Positions 9,020 through 20,960 of a DNA stretch of 64,000 bases are shown here, one piece after another. The position numbers and the translations under genes are program-made. Under the pieces are notes generated by a model that was not told where the DNA came from, searched no databases, and was given only the letters and a program-made list of their open reading frames with translations. Origin of the DNA: PLA3 sp964592235 (GTDB taxonomy: Bacteria; Planctomycetota; Phycisphaerae; UBA1845; UTPLA1); contig CAZQCF010000017.1 of NCBI GenBank assembly GCA_964592235.1, positions 1-64,000 of the forward strand, read 5' to 3'. Numbering within the stretch: the first letter of the stretch is position 1; every line of letters starts with the position of its first letter.

Positions 9020-10384
9020 TTGGGCTCGACGAGATTCTTCCAATTGAAGAATGAGCGAAGTTCATTGGAGCGATCGCTCCGGCGGACCGTGCTGATGGCG
9101 CTGCTGGCCGTCGCGATCACAGGCGCGATGCTCCATGGCGTTTCAATGGCGTGGCAGCGGAATGCGTTGCAGCGCGCGATGGTGCTTCAATGGGTTGAGC
9201 CGTTGCGCGCAAAGGCGTCACTGGCCTGGTCGGACGACGCCGCGTGCGTCGACTGGAACATCGATTGCCTGCTGGATCATGCGTCCATACAAGCGGTTGC
9301 ATTTTGGGGAGGCGACGGCAAGCGCCTGGCCGCTCGCGCGATTCAGGATGGCGATCTGGCCGAGCTGGCGCAGCCGCCCGTACGCGAAAGCGCGGATCCG
9401 CAGGCCGTGAAGATAAAGGATGACCGTTCGGGCGGGGAGTTGCACTCGCGCTTTCGCGTCGATTTCGCAATTCCGCAATCGGCTGGCGGGCACGGTCCCC
9501 GCTACGCTTCGGCGGTCATGCGGCTGAAGACTCCGGCGGCGGGCTTGCTGGAATGGACCGCCCTCATCGGGGCGCTGGCATTGAGTGTTGCGGGAGCGTT
9601 TGCATGGGCGCTCGGCTGGCTACGCGACAAGGTGCTTCGGCCGATGGAGGCAGTGGGACGGCTGGCGTCGGTGGCGCACCTTGAGTCGGATGCGGAGCTG
9701 GCCGCACGCAGCGATGAACTGGGCGAGCTGGCGCGGGTGATAAGCGACTTGCGCGAAGAGACAGCGGTCTGGCGCGAACACGCCTGGCGTGTTGAGCGGC
9801 GCATGGACTCGCGCGTGGCCGAACAGACCAAGTCGATCTGGCGCGATCTGAAACAAATGCAGCGGGAAGTATGGATCGACGCGTTGACGGGGGTGAAGAA
9901 TCGCCGCTTGATGCATGAGCGGTTGCCGGCGATCTTCGAAGCCCAGCGCGCAGCGAAAGAGGACTTGACCGTCGTGATGCTTGATCTCGATCACTTTAAG
10001 CATCTCAACGATGCCCGGGGGCATACGGCGGGCGATGAAGTGTTGGCCTTCGCGGGCGAGTTGCTTCGACGGTGCACGCGTGAGGAAGACCTTGTCGTAC
10101 GGTATGGCGGCGACGAATTTGCTTTGATACTTCCAGGCGTGTCCGCGAGGGAGGCCGTCGCCCTCGTCGAGCGGATCATTGCCATGTTCCGTCAGCAGAC
10201 GCGCATCATGACGCGCCTGGATCCTTCGCCGTCCATGACCGCAGGAATCGCGAGCCTGCGCGGGAACCAGCCGGCCGGCCACCATGATCTGCTCAAATTG
10301 GCAGACCAGGCACTCTACGCCGCCAAGCGCGCGGGCCGGGCGCAGGCGAAGGTGAGCGCAGCGGCAGATTCCGCGGCCGGCTGA
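9020..10384 (+). CDS. Membrane diguanylate cyclase (GGDEF domain)
   Basis: This 454-residue protein would make cyclic di-GMP from two GTP. It has a first membrane helix at about 25-45, an external region of about 120 residues with no recognised sensor fold, a second helix at about 174-198, a HAMP-like/coiled linker, and a C-terminal GGDEF domain starting near residue 285. The active-site run RYGGDEF is intact (around residue 364). REED just before it fits the RxxD product-inhibition site. No EAL domain is present. The TTG start at 9020 was chosen because GGGGGA lies 8 nt upstream and no in-frame ATG occurs before the first helix. Confidence 0.88.
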   Translation: MGSTRFFQLKNERSSLERSLRRTVLMALLAVAITGAMLHGVSMAWQRNALQRAMVLQWVEPLRAKASLAWSDDAACVDWNIDCLLDHASIQAVAFWGGDGKRLAARAIQDGDLAELAQPPVRESADPQAVKIKDDRSGGELHSRFRVDFAIPQSAGGHGPRYASAVMRLKTPAAGLLEWTALIGALALSVAGAFAWALGWLRDKVLRPMEAVGRLASVAHLESDAELAARSDELGELARVISDLREETAVWREHAWRVERRMDSRVAEQTKSIWRDLKQMQREVWIDALTGVKNRRLMHERLPAIFEAQRAAKEDLTVVMLDLDHFKHLNDARGHTAGDEVLAFAGELLRRCTREEDLVVRYGGDEFALILPGVSAREAVALVERIIAMFRQQTRIMTRLDPSPSMTAGIASLRGNQPAGHHDLLKLADQALYAAKRAGRAQAKVSAAADSAAG

Positions 10385-10491
10385 TCTCGACGCGACCATG
10401 CTGCACGATTCCGATGTCCGCACGGCTCGGTATTCCGATCCGGTTTCCCTTTCACTTCGATCGCAAGTGATCATCCAACGCCTCGTTCCCC

Positions 10492-10520
10492 TTAACAGGT
10501 TCAAGTGGGTTGGCTATACT
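10492..10520 (+). promoter_or_regulatory. Strong sigma70-like promoter of the ATP-grasp/alpha-E operon
   Basis: TTAACA (10492-10497) and TATACT (10515-10520) are separated by exactly 17 nt, each matching consensus at 5 of 6 positions. Transcription would start near 10527, about 37 nt before the ATG at 10564. This also argues against the upstream in-frame TTG at 10510 as the start. Confidence 0.62.
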
Positions 10521-10563
10521 GCGGGCGGTAATTCGTTTTTCCACTACCCCTCGACAGGTCATC

Positions 10564-12030
10564 ATGGCGCCGCAGGCCGATACCCTCGAACCTCCTCCAG
10601 CCGCCCTGGCGGCGCCGTACAACGAGATGTTCGAAGCGCCCGATCGACCTCGGCCGCACTACAAATTGCTGGATGAGCGGCTCACCGGATTCGGGATGGA
10701 GGAATTGCAGCGGCGGCAACTCGCGGCTGATCAGTCCTTTCTCCAGCAGGGCATCACGTTCACGGTCTACGGCAGCGACGAAGGCACGGAGAAGATTTTT
10801 CCGTATGACGTGCTTCCGCGGATCATTCCGGCCCGCGAATGGGACGTGCTGGAGCGCGGCATGACGCAGCGCATCACGGCGCTGAACCAGTTTCTGTACG
10901 ATCTGTATCACGACGCAAAGATCATCCGCGACGGGGTGATCCCGGCGGAACTCATCTACACTTGCAAACACTATCGGCGCGAGATGCGCGGCGTCGATCC
11001 CATCGCGCGAAACTACCTCACGGTGGTTGGTTCCGATTTGGTGCGCGTGCCCAGCGGCGAATTCGCCGTGCTGGAAGACAATCTCCGCGTTCCCAGCGGC
11101 GTTTCGTACATGCTGGCCAATCGCTCGGTCATGAAGCGGGTCTTCCCGATTTTGTTCCGCGATTACGGTGTGCGCTCGAACGATCACTATTGCCAGGAGC
11201 TGCTCACGTGCCTCCGCGAGCTTAGCCCGGTCACGCACGCCGATGCGCGGATTGTCCTGCTCACGCCGGGGGTTTACAACTCGGCCTATTACGAACACGC
11301 CTTTCTCGCCCGGCAGATGGGCATTCAACTCACCGAGGGGCGAGACCTTGTCGTGCATGACAACGTCGTCTACGACCGCACCACAGCCGGCTTGCGCCGT
11401 GTTGATGTTATCTACCGGCGCATTGATGACGACTTCATCGACCCCGTGGCCTTCCGGCCGGACTCGCTGCTCGGCGTGCCGGGGATCATGAATGCCTACC
11501 GCGCCGGCAACGTCGTGTTGGCCAACGCGCTGGGCACGGGCGTAGCCGACGACAAGGCCGTGTATGCCTACGTCCCGCAGATCATCAAGTATTACCTCGG
11601 GGAAGAGCCGATCGTGAACAACGTCGAGACGTACGTGTGCAGCCGCGACGCCGAGCGCGACCACGTGCTGAAGAATCTCGACAAGCTGGTGGTGAAGGCC
11701 GTGGGCGAGTCGGGCGGGTATGGCATGTTGATCGGTCCGCATTCCACGCGGGCACAACAGGACGAGTTTCGCGATCTGATCCGGGCGAATCCGCGGAACT
11801 ACATCGCCCAGCCGACGCTGTCGCTGTCGGTGGGGCCGTGCCTGCTGGGCGGGCAGATCGTACCGCGGCACATCGATCTGCGGGTGTACGTGCTGCACGG
11901 CAAGCGCGTGCGAATTGTCTCGGGCGGGTTGACGCGCGTCGCGCTGCGGGAGGGGAGCCTCGTGGTGAATTCGTCGCAGGGCGGCGGCAGCAAAGACACG
12001 TGGGTGCTGCATCAGGAGGTCGCAAGGTAA
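10564..12030 (+). CDS. Circularly permuted ATP-grasp type 2 protein
   Basis: The 488-residue protein matches the uncharacterised circularly permuted ATP-grasp family (DUF404/DUF407 type): GITFTVYG near the start, EDNLRVPSG (171-179), LTPGVYNSAYYEHAFLARQMG, and near the end VKAVGESGGYGMLIGP and QPTLSLSVGP. ATP-grasp enzymes join a carboxylate to an amine through an acyl-phosphate. In this family the product is unknown and a peptide-like tag has been proposed. It is first in an operon with alpha-E (2-nt gap), transglutaminase and STAS genes. Confidence 0.9.
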   Translation: MAPQADTLEPPPAALAAPYNEMFEAPDRPRPHYKLLDERLTGFGMEELQRRQLAADQSFLQQGITFTVYGSDEGTEKIFPYDVLPRIIPAREWDVLERGMTQRITALNQFLYDLYHDAKIIRDGVIPAELIYTCKHYRREMRGVDPIARNYLTVVGSDLVRVPSGEFAVLEDNLRVPSGVSYMLANRSVMKRVFPILFRDYGVRSNDHYCQELLTCLRELSPVTHADARIVLLTPGVYNSAYYEHAFLARQMGIQLTEGRDLVVHDNVVYDRTTAGLRRVDVIYRRIDDDFIDPVAFRPDSLLGVPGIMNAYRAGNVVLANALGTGVADDKAVYAYVPQIIKYYLGEEPIVNNVETYVCSRDAERDHVLKNLDKLVVKAVGESGGYGMLIGPHSTRAQQDEFRDLIRANPRNYIAQPTLSLSVGPCLLGGQIVPRHIDLRVYVLHGKRVRIVSGGLTRVALREGSLVVNSSQGGGSKDTWVLHQEVAR

Positions 12031-12032
12031 CC

Positions 12033-13019
12033 ATGCTGTCGCGCGTCGCCGATTCGCTTTACTGGATGAGCCGCTATCTGGAGCGGGCCGAGCACCTCGC
12101 CCGCGCGATTGACGTGCAGCTTCACCTGGCGCTCGATGAAGCGCCGGCGTTTGCCTCGGTGGGGTGGATCTGCCTGTTGAACGGATTGCGAGCCGATCTT
12201 CCGGCGCACCTGTGCGCCGACGATCGCGCCGTGACCGACGCGCTGACGTTTGATCGGGGTAATCCTTCCTCGATCGTGTCGTGCATTGCCCAGGCGCGCG
12301 AGAATGCCCGGCAGGTTCGCGAGCAGATCACGACCGACGTCTGGGAGGAGCTGAATCGTCTTTATCTGGCCGTGACCGCGCGGAACATCGACTCGGTCTG
12401 GAAGGGCGGACCGCACGAGTTTCTTCGCAGCGTGCAACGCGGCGCGCAACTGCTCGCCGGCGTTGCCGATGCCACGATGGACCACGCAGAGGGCTGGCAG
12501 TACATCCGGCTTGGTCGATTCGTGGAGCGGGCCATGTCGATTGCGTGGCTGCTGGACGCGCACTTCGGGTTGCGATCGCTTGAGTGGGAGGGCGAGCCGA
12601 CGGCGGATGATTTCGTCGCGTGGTCGGGGCTGCTTCGCTCGTTCAGCGCGTTCGAGCCGTATTGCAAGAGTCACACCGTGGAATTGCGGCCGAATCGGAT
12701 CCTGAATTTTCTCCTGTTCAGCGCCGAGTTTCCGCACTCCATGCGATTCTGCGCGACGCAGATTCATTCCGCCGTCAGCGCGATCGGCGAGTGGACCGGC
12801 ACGCCGCGCGGGGCGACCGTCCGCCGGCTCGCGGGCAAGCTGGAATCGGAGCTGGCCTTCGGCTCGCTGGACGATGCCCATGCGGTGGACCTGGCCGAGA
12901 CCCTGCGGCAGTACGTTCGCCGCTGCCTGGACGTTCACAACGCCGTCTATCGGCGATACATCACCTACACAGTGGATGAGGCTTTGCGCGAGAGCGATCT
13001 CGACGCGGTCAATCGGTGA
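12033..13019 (+). CDS. Alpha-E domain protein
   Basis: This 328-residue helical protein starts MLSRVADSLYWMSRYLERAE, a hallmark of the alpha-E family, and later has RLGRFVERA, LLFSAEFPHSMRFC and a long C-terminal helix. Biochemical function is unknown. The family nearly always accompanies the circularly permuted ATP-grasp and a transglutaminase-like protein, implying a shared pathway. AGGAGGT lies about 12 nt before the ATG, inside the end of the ATP-grasp gene; 8 nt separate it from the next gene. Confidence 0.9.
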   Translation: MLSRVADSLYWMSRYLERAEHLARAIDVQLHLALDEAPAFASVGWICLLNGLRADLPAHLCADDRAVTDALTFDRGNPSSIVSCIAQARENARQVREQITTDVWEELNRLYLAVTARNIDSVWKGGPHEFLRSVQRGAQLLAGVADATMDHAEGWQYIRLGRFVERAMSIAWLLDAHFGLRSLEWEGEPTADDFVAWSGLLRSFSAFEPYCKSHTVELRPNRILNFLLFSAEFPHSMRFCATQIHSAVSAIGEWTGTPRGATVRRLAGKLESELAFGSLDDAHAVDLAETLRQYVRRCLDVHNAVYRRYITYTVDEALRESDLDAVNR

Positions 13020-13027
13020 GAGGCGCC

Positions 13028-13927
13028 ATGCAGTTTCGGATCGAACACGAAACGCGGTTTCATTACGACGCACCGATCTTTGAGAGCGTCATGGAGCTGC
13101 GCATGCAGCCTCGGACGGACGCGTCGCAGCGCTGCCTGGCGTTCGACGTGACAATCGAGCCGGAGGCCCGGGCGTATCGCTATTTCGATGTGCTGGGTAA
13201 CACGGTGCATCACTTTAACGTGCCCTCGCGGCACGAGTCGCTGACGGTTCGCGCGATTTCGGTCGTGGAAGTTGCGATGGCCCCGCCGCCGCAGCACGGG
13301 TCCGTGGACGACTGGACTGCGTTGGATGCGCTGCGCGACTCTCCGGAGCATTGGGACTGGCTGCATCCGAGTCATTTTGCTCGTTCGAGCGAGGCGCTGG
13401 AGAAGTTTGCCGCGGAGCAGAAAATCGAACGGCGGGGCGATCCGCGCGCGACTCTGGAAGCGCTGCACGATACGATTTCGCGGACGATTCGGTATGAACG
13501 CGGCTCCACGCGCGTGGATTCGCCGATCGAGGAGTGCCTGACGCATCGCAAGGGGGTCTGCCAGGACTTCGCGCACGTGTTCATCGCGCTGGCTCGCCAG
13601 ATGGGCATTCCGACCCGTTACGTCAGCGGTCACCTCGTACAGGTGACGGCCGACGGTGCGGTGGCAACGGAGGGCGCGACGCATGCCTGGGCGGAGTCGT
13701 ATATACCGAGTGCGGGCTGGATCGGCTTTGATTCGTCGAATCGGCAACCCGCGGGGGCCGGGCACATTCGTGTTGCGATCGGCCGGGATTACGCCGACGT
13801 GCCGCCGACGCGCGGCATGTTCCGCGGCGATGCCCGCGCGGAGTTGACTGTGCGCGTGACGGCGACGCGCGAGGGCGCCGTGCGTCCGTTGCTGAATGGA
13901 GTTCGACGATCCGGAGCACACGCATGA
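13028..13927 (+). CDS. Transglutaminase-like cysteine protease-fold protein
   Basis: This 299-residue protein has an N-terminal beta domain (IEHETRFHYDAPIFESVMELR) typical of bacterial transglutaminase-like proteins and a papain-fold core. The triad is visible as Cys178 in KGVCQDFAHVF, His219 in THAWAES and Asp235 in GFDSSN. Such proteins cleave or transfer at amide bonds. Its place after the ATP-grasp and alpha-E genes suggests action on the amide product those two make. The stop overlaps the STAS start by 4 nt (ATGA). Confidence 0.9.
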   Translation: MQFRIEHETRFHYDAPIFESVMELRMQPRTDASQRCLAFDVTIEPEARAYRYFDVLGNTVHHFNVPSRHESLTVRAISVVEVAMAPPPQHGSVDDWTALDALRDSPEHWDWLHPSHFARSSEALEKFAAEQKIERRGDPRATLEALHDTISRTIRYERGSTRVDSPIEECLTHRKGVCQDFAHVFIALARQMGIPTRYVSGHLVQVTADGAVATEGATHAWAESYIPSAGWIGFDSSNRQPAGAGHIRVAIGRDYADVPPTRGMFRGDARAELTVRVTATREGAVRPLLNGVRRSGAHA

Positions 13928-14221
13928 GCGCGTTTCATTGCGAGGTACAGCAACAACCGGGCGGAACGATCCTCAAGCTCGTGGGGCAGATCGGCCTCGC
14001 GGAGGCGGAGGAGTTCGACCGGCAATGCCGGCGCGTTGCGGACTCGCGCCCCGCGCGGGTTGTGCTGGACATGAGCGGATTGACGATGCTATCGAGCGCG
14101 GGAATCGGCGCGCTGCTGCGGTTGCATAAGACGTTTGCCTCGATTCAATGCGCGGTCCGGCTGGCGGCGCTGCCCGTGGAGATCGCGCAGATTCTCGAAC
14201 TGTCGCGCTTGACCTCGGTTT

Positions 14222-17047
<2,826 letters not shown>

Positions 17048-17295
17048 GAAAATCCTGACTCCGTTCTGCCGGGCGAGAGACCGCGCGCCGCGCACACTGT
17101 TGTGGGAGCGGGTCGCCGGGACGCCGACGATAATGTTTCTCGGGGGATGCTGCCGCTTGCGCGAGTTCGACAATCCGCCGCCACACAAAAAAACCGACGG
17201 ATCGCAGGGTGATTTCGCTGCGCATCCGCCGGTGAGAATGTACGACCGGAAAGCGGGACTGTCAATTTCCGACCGGTTTAATGGTCGCCAGGCTG

Positions 17296-17955
17296 TTACC
17301 AGCGGCGAACGTGGCAGGACTTCTGCCCGCGCTTCGTGAAGTACTGCTGGTGGTAGTCTTCGGCGGCGTAGAATTCCACCGCGGGGACGATCTGCGTAAC
17401 GATCTTGCCCTTCTCGCGGCCGGAGTTTTGTTGGCGCTCAAGACTGGCGCGGGCGGCCTTCTCCTGCGCCGGCGAGTGGTAGAAGATGGCCGAGCGATAT
17501 TGGTCGCCGACATCCGGGCCTTGCCGGTTCATCTGAGTCGGATCGTGAATGGCCCAGAAGTTGTCGAGCAGCTTGTCGTAGCTGACCTGGGTCGGGTCGA
17601 ACTCAACGAGCACCGCCTCGGCGTGGCCCGTCTTGTGCGAGCAGACCTGTTCGTACGTCGGCTTGGCCGTCTTGCCGCCGGTATAGCCGACGGTCGTCTT
17701 GATGACGCCGGGGATGTTGGAGAACTCCAGCTCCACGCCCCAGAAGCAACCTGCCGCAAACGTCGCACGTTCGGTTTTCATCGGTGGTATTCTCGTCCTG
17801 GTTAGATGGGTCTCTTGCGTGTCCGTCGTGCCGCGCGGATTACTGCCGGGAACCGTCGAAGCGGGGCTTGTTTCGGCGCCCTGCTGACAGCTCGCAAGCA
17901 CAACGCACGTCAACGAACAGACCGTCGCGGTGAACAGATTTCGCAATGATAGCAT
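17296..17955 (-). CDS. msrA: Peptide methionine sulfoxide reductase MsrA, lipoprotein form
   Basis: The 219-residue protein reduces methionine-S-sulfoxide. The catalytic site is AAGCFWG (Cys70), with a second Cys near the C-terminus (KSCHVRRW) for recycling. It begins MLSLRNLF, then a hydrophobic stretch ending in the lipobox LASC, so it is probably anchored in the envelope. An internal ATG at 17781 would give the short cytosolic form usual in the family, so dual products are possible. The next gene on this strand, ppdK, is 248 nt downstream with no visible terminator between. Confidence 0.93.
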   Translation of the reverse strand: MLSLRNLFTATVCSLTCVVLASCQQGAETSPASTVPGSNPRGTTDTQETHLTRTRIPPMKTERATFAAGCFWGVELEFSNIPGVIKTTVGYTGGKTAKPTYEQVCSHKTGHAEAVLVEFDPTQVSYDKLLDNFWAIHDPTQMNRQGPDVGDQYRSAIFYHSPAQEKAARASLERQQNSGREKGKIVTQIVPAVEFYAAEDYHQQYFTKRGQKSCHVRRW

Positions 17956-18280
17956 GGTCGGTTCCAGTTTTCCGAGGCCGGCCTCGCGCACCGTGCGCGA
18001 GTCGTAGGGTCGGCCTCGGAGTCTTAATACTCCCAATCGCGGCTGCCTATTCCCGGGACATTGTGTCGAATCGCCAGAGAATGGGGGACATCGCGCGGGC
18101 TCTGCTCAAAACGCGAATCCGCCAGGCCTATCTGCGGCTCCCATATCGCTCATACCTCGCCCCATCGCTGCGCCGGCCGAGCGGTCTTGTTTCGGCCCTC
18201 CAGGCCTTACGTGCAGCCCACGCTGCGGCCGGGTCGAGTTTCTGCTCGCGATGGACGTGCACCTGTGCAGCGGCCGCATC
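17956..18280. other. Intergenic region upstream of msrA
   Basis: About 325 nt lie between the msrA start and the terminator of the thioredoxin-like gene. No conserved ORF, tRNA or clear promoter could be supported. It presumably holds the msrA promoter. Confidence 0.4.
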
Positions 18281-18315
18281 AAAAAAAACGGTCGGTGACT
18301 CGAGCCACCGACCGT
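18281..18315 (-). terminator. Intrinsic terminator of the thioredoxin-like gene
   Basis: Reading leftward, a perfect 10-bp stem (18306-18315 pairing with 18288-18297, loop containing CTCGAG) is followed directly by a run of eight T (18288-18281). It sits 35 nt past the stop at 18350. Confidence 0.9.
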
Positions 18316-18349
18316 ATCAGCTATACCAGGCTTCAATGCGACGAATTGA

Positions 18350-19354
18350 CTAATCGTCGTCGCCTTCGTCCTCGTCCTCGTCCTCGTCGCTGTCATCGTC
18401 TTCACTGTCGCTGTCTTCATCCTCCTCTTCGTCGTCGGCCGCTTTGCGCGCTGCGGCCTTGGAGGGCTTGGCGGCTTCGGGCTTGCCTTCGTAGCCCAGG
18501 GCCTTGCGTTCGGCGCGGGCGACCTTGGCTTCGTCGAACTCGCCGAATTCGTTGATGATCCGGTCGTAGTACTTCGCCGCGTCGGATTTCTCACCGTTCT
18601 GGGCCAGCACGCGTGCACACGCCAGCCACTTGCCGCATTTCTTGCCGGCCTCGGCGCGGCGAAGCGACTCCATGATCGAGCTGTTGCCCTTCATCTTCTT
18701 GATCTGCTCGTTCGCTTTCTTCGCGTGCGGCGAGCCCTTGTTCTCCGCGGACACCTGCGTGAACAGGTCCATGGCGTCGGCATACTTTCCGTCGCGGTAC
18801 AGCTTGTCAGCCTTCTTCAACACGGATGCGGCCGTCTCTTCCGACAGGCTGCCTTTCTTCTTCGGCGGATTGGCTTTCAGCGCCGATTCGATTTCTGAAT
18901 CGATCACGGCAGGGTGGCCGGTCCAGACCACCTTGCCATCCGGCCCGATCAGGATCGCCGTGGGGAATGAATTGATGCCGTACTTCTGGAGCGTGGCCTT
19001 GGCGCCGCCGCCGACGACATATGGCATCTTGTATTTTTCAACAAACGGTCCGACCTTTGATTTCGGCTCGTCCGACAGGGCGACCAGCAACATGCCCTTC
19101 GGCTCATACTTCTTCTTCAATTCGATCAAGTGGGGAATGCTGTCCCGGCAGGGGCCGCACCAAGTCGCCCAGAACTCCAACAGGACCAGCCGCCCCTTCA
19201 TGTGCTCGGGATTGAGCGACTTGGCGCTACCCGGCATGTTGATCCAGTAATCAGCCTTGATCTCCGGCGCCATGTCACCGACTTCCACGGCCCGTGCCAT
19301 CGGCACTTGGGTCAGGGCAACCACCGCCGCCGCAAGCAGAACGAACTTCTTCAT
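18350..19354 (-). CDS. Secreted TlpA/ResA-like thioredoxin protein with TPR-like region and acidic tail
   Basis: This 334-residue protein has a clear signal peptide (MKKFVLLAAAVVALTQ, cut after ARA) and a TlpA-type thioredoxin domain with WCGPC (Cys66, Cys69) and the cis-Pro region SFPTAILIGPDGKVVW. A helical region from about 180 to 290 resembles tetratricopeptide units (KLYRDGKYADAMDLF, ARVLAQNGEKSDAAKYY). The last ~30 residues are almost all Asp, Glu and Ser, encoded by a GTC/CTC microsatellite. It probably exchanges thiols in the periplasm. GGAG precedes the ATG at 19354; the longer ORF upstream lacks a signal peptide. Confidence 0.88.
   Translation of the reverse strand: MKKFVLLAAAVVALTQVPMARAVEVGDMAPEIKADYWINMPGSAKSLNPEHMKGRLVLLEFWATWCGPCRDSIPHLIELKKKYEPKGMLLVALSDEPKSKVGPFVEKYKMPYVVGGGAKATLQKYGINSFPTAILIGPDGKVVWTGHPAVIDSEIESALKANPPKKKGSLSEETAASVLKKADKLYRDGKYADAMDLFTQVSAENKGSPHAKKANEQIKKMKGNSSIMESLRRAEAGKKCGKWLACARVLAQNGEKSDAAKYYDRIINEFGEFDEAKVARAERKALGYEGKPEAAKPSKAAARKAADDEEEDEDSDSEDDDSDEDEDEDEGDDD
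18357..18445. repeat. Trinucleotide-rich simple repeat encoding the acidic tail
   Basis: GTCCTC, GTCGTC and related triplets recur through this stretch and encode the Asp/Glu/Ser tail of the thioredoxin-like protein on the minus strand. Such tracts can change length by slippage without frameshift. Confidence 0.7.
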
Positions 19355-19449
19355 GGGTCGTATCTCCGTGTTACTGGTCATCTCGCCGGCCGCGCTGCAC
19401 ATCGACATGCCGGCCCGGCCCCGGGCGAATCGCCCCGATAGATCACTCC

Positions 19450-19479
19450 AGCATAGCACTGACAAGCCCCATTTGACAA
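19450..19479 (-). promoter_or_regulatory. Possible promoter for the thioredoxin-like gene
   Basis: Reading leftward, TTGTCA (19474-19479) and TATGCT (19450-19455) are 18 nt apart. The hexamer TTGTCA recurs inside the spacer as part of a repeated GCTTGTCA. The leader would be about 90 nt. Confidence 0.38.
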
Positions 19480-19572
19480 GCTTCGTCCCAATCGCAGCCG
19501 CAGAATCTCGCGGACCGTCGGACCGCCTCGGGCCATTCCACCCCGGCCCAACCCCAGCATAGACTTACGAGA

Positions 19573-20868
19573 ATGAAGACTGCGCATACCCCGACCGACC
19601 CCGCCTTTGCCCCGGAAGAGGCCGCCGCCCTCGCGCTGGATGCCGCCGACCCGCTGGCCCGATTCCGTGAGCGGTTTGAGATTCCGGCCGGCCCCGACGG
19701 CAGACCGGTCATTTACTTTTGTGGTAATTCGCTGGGCCTGATGCCCCGCGCCGCTCGCGACGCCGTGACCCAGGAACTCGACGATTGGGCTCGCCTCGCC
19801 GTCGATGCGCATTTCGAGGGTCGCTCGCCCTGGTATTCCTATCACGAGCAATTCCGCGAGCCGGCCGCCCGGCTGGTCGGTGCGAAGCCCGCCGAAGTCG
19901 TCCTGATGAACAGCCTGACGGTGAACCTGCATCTGCTGATGGTCAGTTTCTATCAGCCGACCCACACGCGGTACAAGATTCTCATGGAAGACGCGGCGTT
20001 TCCGTCGGATACGTATGCCGCAGCGAGCCAGTTGCGATTTCACGGGCACGATCCGGACGACGCGCTGGCGATCATCCGCCCGCGCGACGGCGAGGCGCAC
20101 ATCCACCCTGGCGACATCGAGTCGGAGCTGGAGGATCACGGCGACCGCGTCGCGCTTGTGCTCCTGTCGGGCGTGAATTACTTCACCGGGCAGGTGTTCG
20201 ACATGCGACGGATCGCGGCCACGGCGCGGGCCGAGGGCTGCATGGTCGGGCTGGATTTGGCGCACGCGGCGGGCAACGTACCGCTGGCGCTGCACGAGTG
20301 GGGCGTGGATTTCGCGGCGTGGTGTTCATACAAATATCTAAACAGCGGCCCCGGGGCCGTCGCCGGTGCATTCGTGCACGAGCGCCATCACGCCAATCCG
20401 CGGCTCGACCGCTTCGCCGGCTGGTGGGGCAACGACCCGGCCACGCGTTTCCGCATGCATTTGAATGAGGAGTTTATTCCGGTCGCGCGGGCCGATGCGT
20501 GGCAGGTAAGCAATCCGCCGATCCTCTCGATGGCGCCGCTGCGCGCGTCGCTGGCGATCTTCGATGAGGCCGGCATGGACAACCTGCGGGCCAAGTCGCT
20601 GCGCCTCACCGGCTATCTGCAATACCTGCTCGATCGCATGCCGTCGAAGCGGTACGAAGTCATCACGCCGCGCGAGCCGAACTACCGCGGCTGCCAACTG
20701 TCCATCCTCGCCCACGAGCGGCCGAAGGAGTTGTTCCACGCGCTGGAGGCGGCCGGCGTGAAGGCCGACTTCCGCGAGCCGAACGTCATCCGGGTGGCCC
20801 CGGTGCCGCTGTATAACACGTATCACGAAGTCTGGCGCTTCGCGCAAGTGCTCGCCCGGCACGGGTAA
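19573..20868 (+). CDS. kynU: Kynureninase
   Basis: This 431-residue PLP enzyme hydrolyses kynurenine to anthranilate and alanine. Visible marks are IYFCGNSLGLMPR near the N-terminus, NSLTVNLHLLM, LDLAHAAGNVPL, and the PLP-lysine run WCSYKYLNSGPG (Lys254), followed by RFAGWWGN. No tryptophan dioxygenase, formamidase or kynurenine monooxygenase is adjacent, so it is an isolated step here. It is divergent from the thioredoxin-like gene and convergent with the zinc-ribbon membrane protein. The ribosome binding site before the ATG is weak. Confidence 0.95.
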   Translation: MKTAHTPTDPAFAPEEAAALALDAADPLARFRERFEIPAGPDGRPVIYFCGNSLGLMPRAARDAVTQELDDWARLAVDAHFEGRSPWYSYHEQFREPAARLVGAKPAEVVLMNSLTVNLHLLMVSFYQPTHTRYKILMEDAAFPSDTYAAASQLRFHGHDPDDALAIIRPRDGEAHIHPGDIESELEDHGDRVALVLLSGVNYFTGQVFDMRRIAATARAEGCMVGLDLAHAAGNVPLALHEWGVDFAAWCSYKYLNSGPGAVAGAFVHERHHANPRLDRFAGWWGNDPATRFRMHLNEEFIPVARADAWQVSNPPILSMAPLRASLAIFDEAGMDNLRAKSLRLTGYLQYLLDRMPSKRYEVITPREPNYRGCQLSILAHERPKELFHALEAAGVKADFREPNVIRVAPVPLYNTYHEVWRFAQVLARHG

Positions 20869-20906
20869 TAAACGCGTCGAAAGCAAGCCGGGTCGCGATT
20901 TCGAAG

Positions 20907-20923
20907 GGTGGGCGCCGCCCACC
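20907..20923. repeat. Intergenic palindrome GGTGGGC-N3-GCCCACC
   Basis: A perfect 7-bp inverted repeat with a 3-nt loop lies between the convergent kynU and zinc-ribbon genes and is followed by another GGGTGGGC. The same core with a different loop recurs at 39309-39325. Confidence 0.55.
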
Positions 20924-20960
20924 AGGCAGCGGGTGGGCACGAACCGGTTCATTCGACGCA

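Noticed and set aside
8809..9054. 81-codon plus-strand frame upstream of the GGDEF gene
   Set aside because: No ribosome binding site or family resemblance, and it overlaps the GGDEF start in another frame.
10501..12012. 503-codon minus-strand frame opposite the ATP-grasp gene
   Set aside because: The ATP-grasp reading carries conserved motifs and a promoter; the antisense product has no domain and unusual composition.
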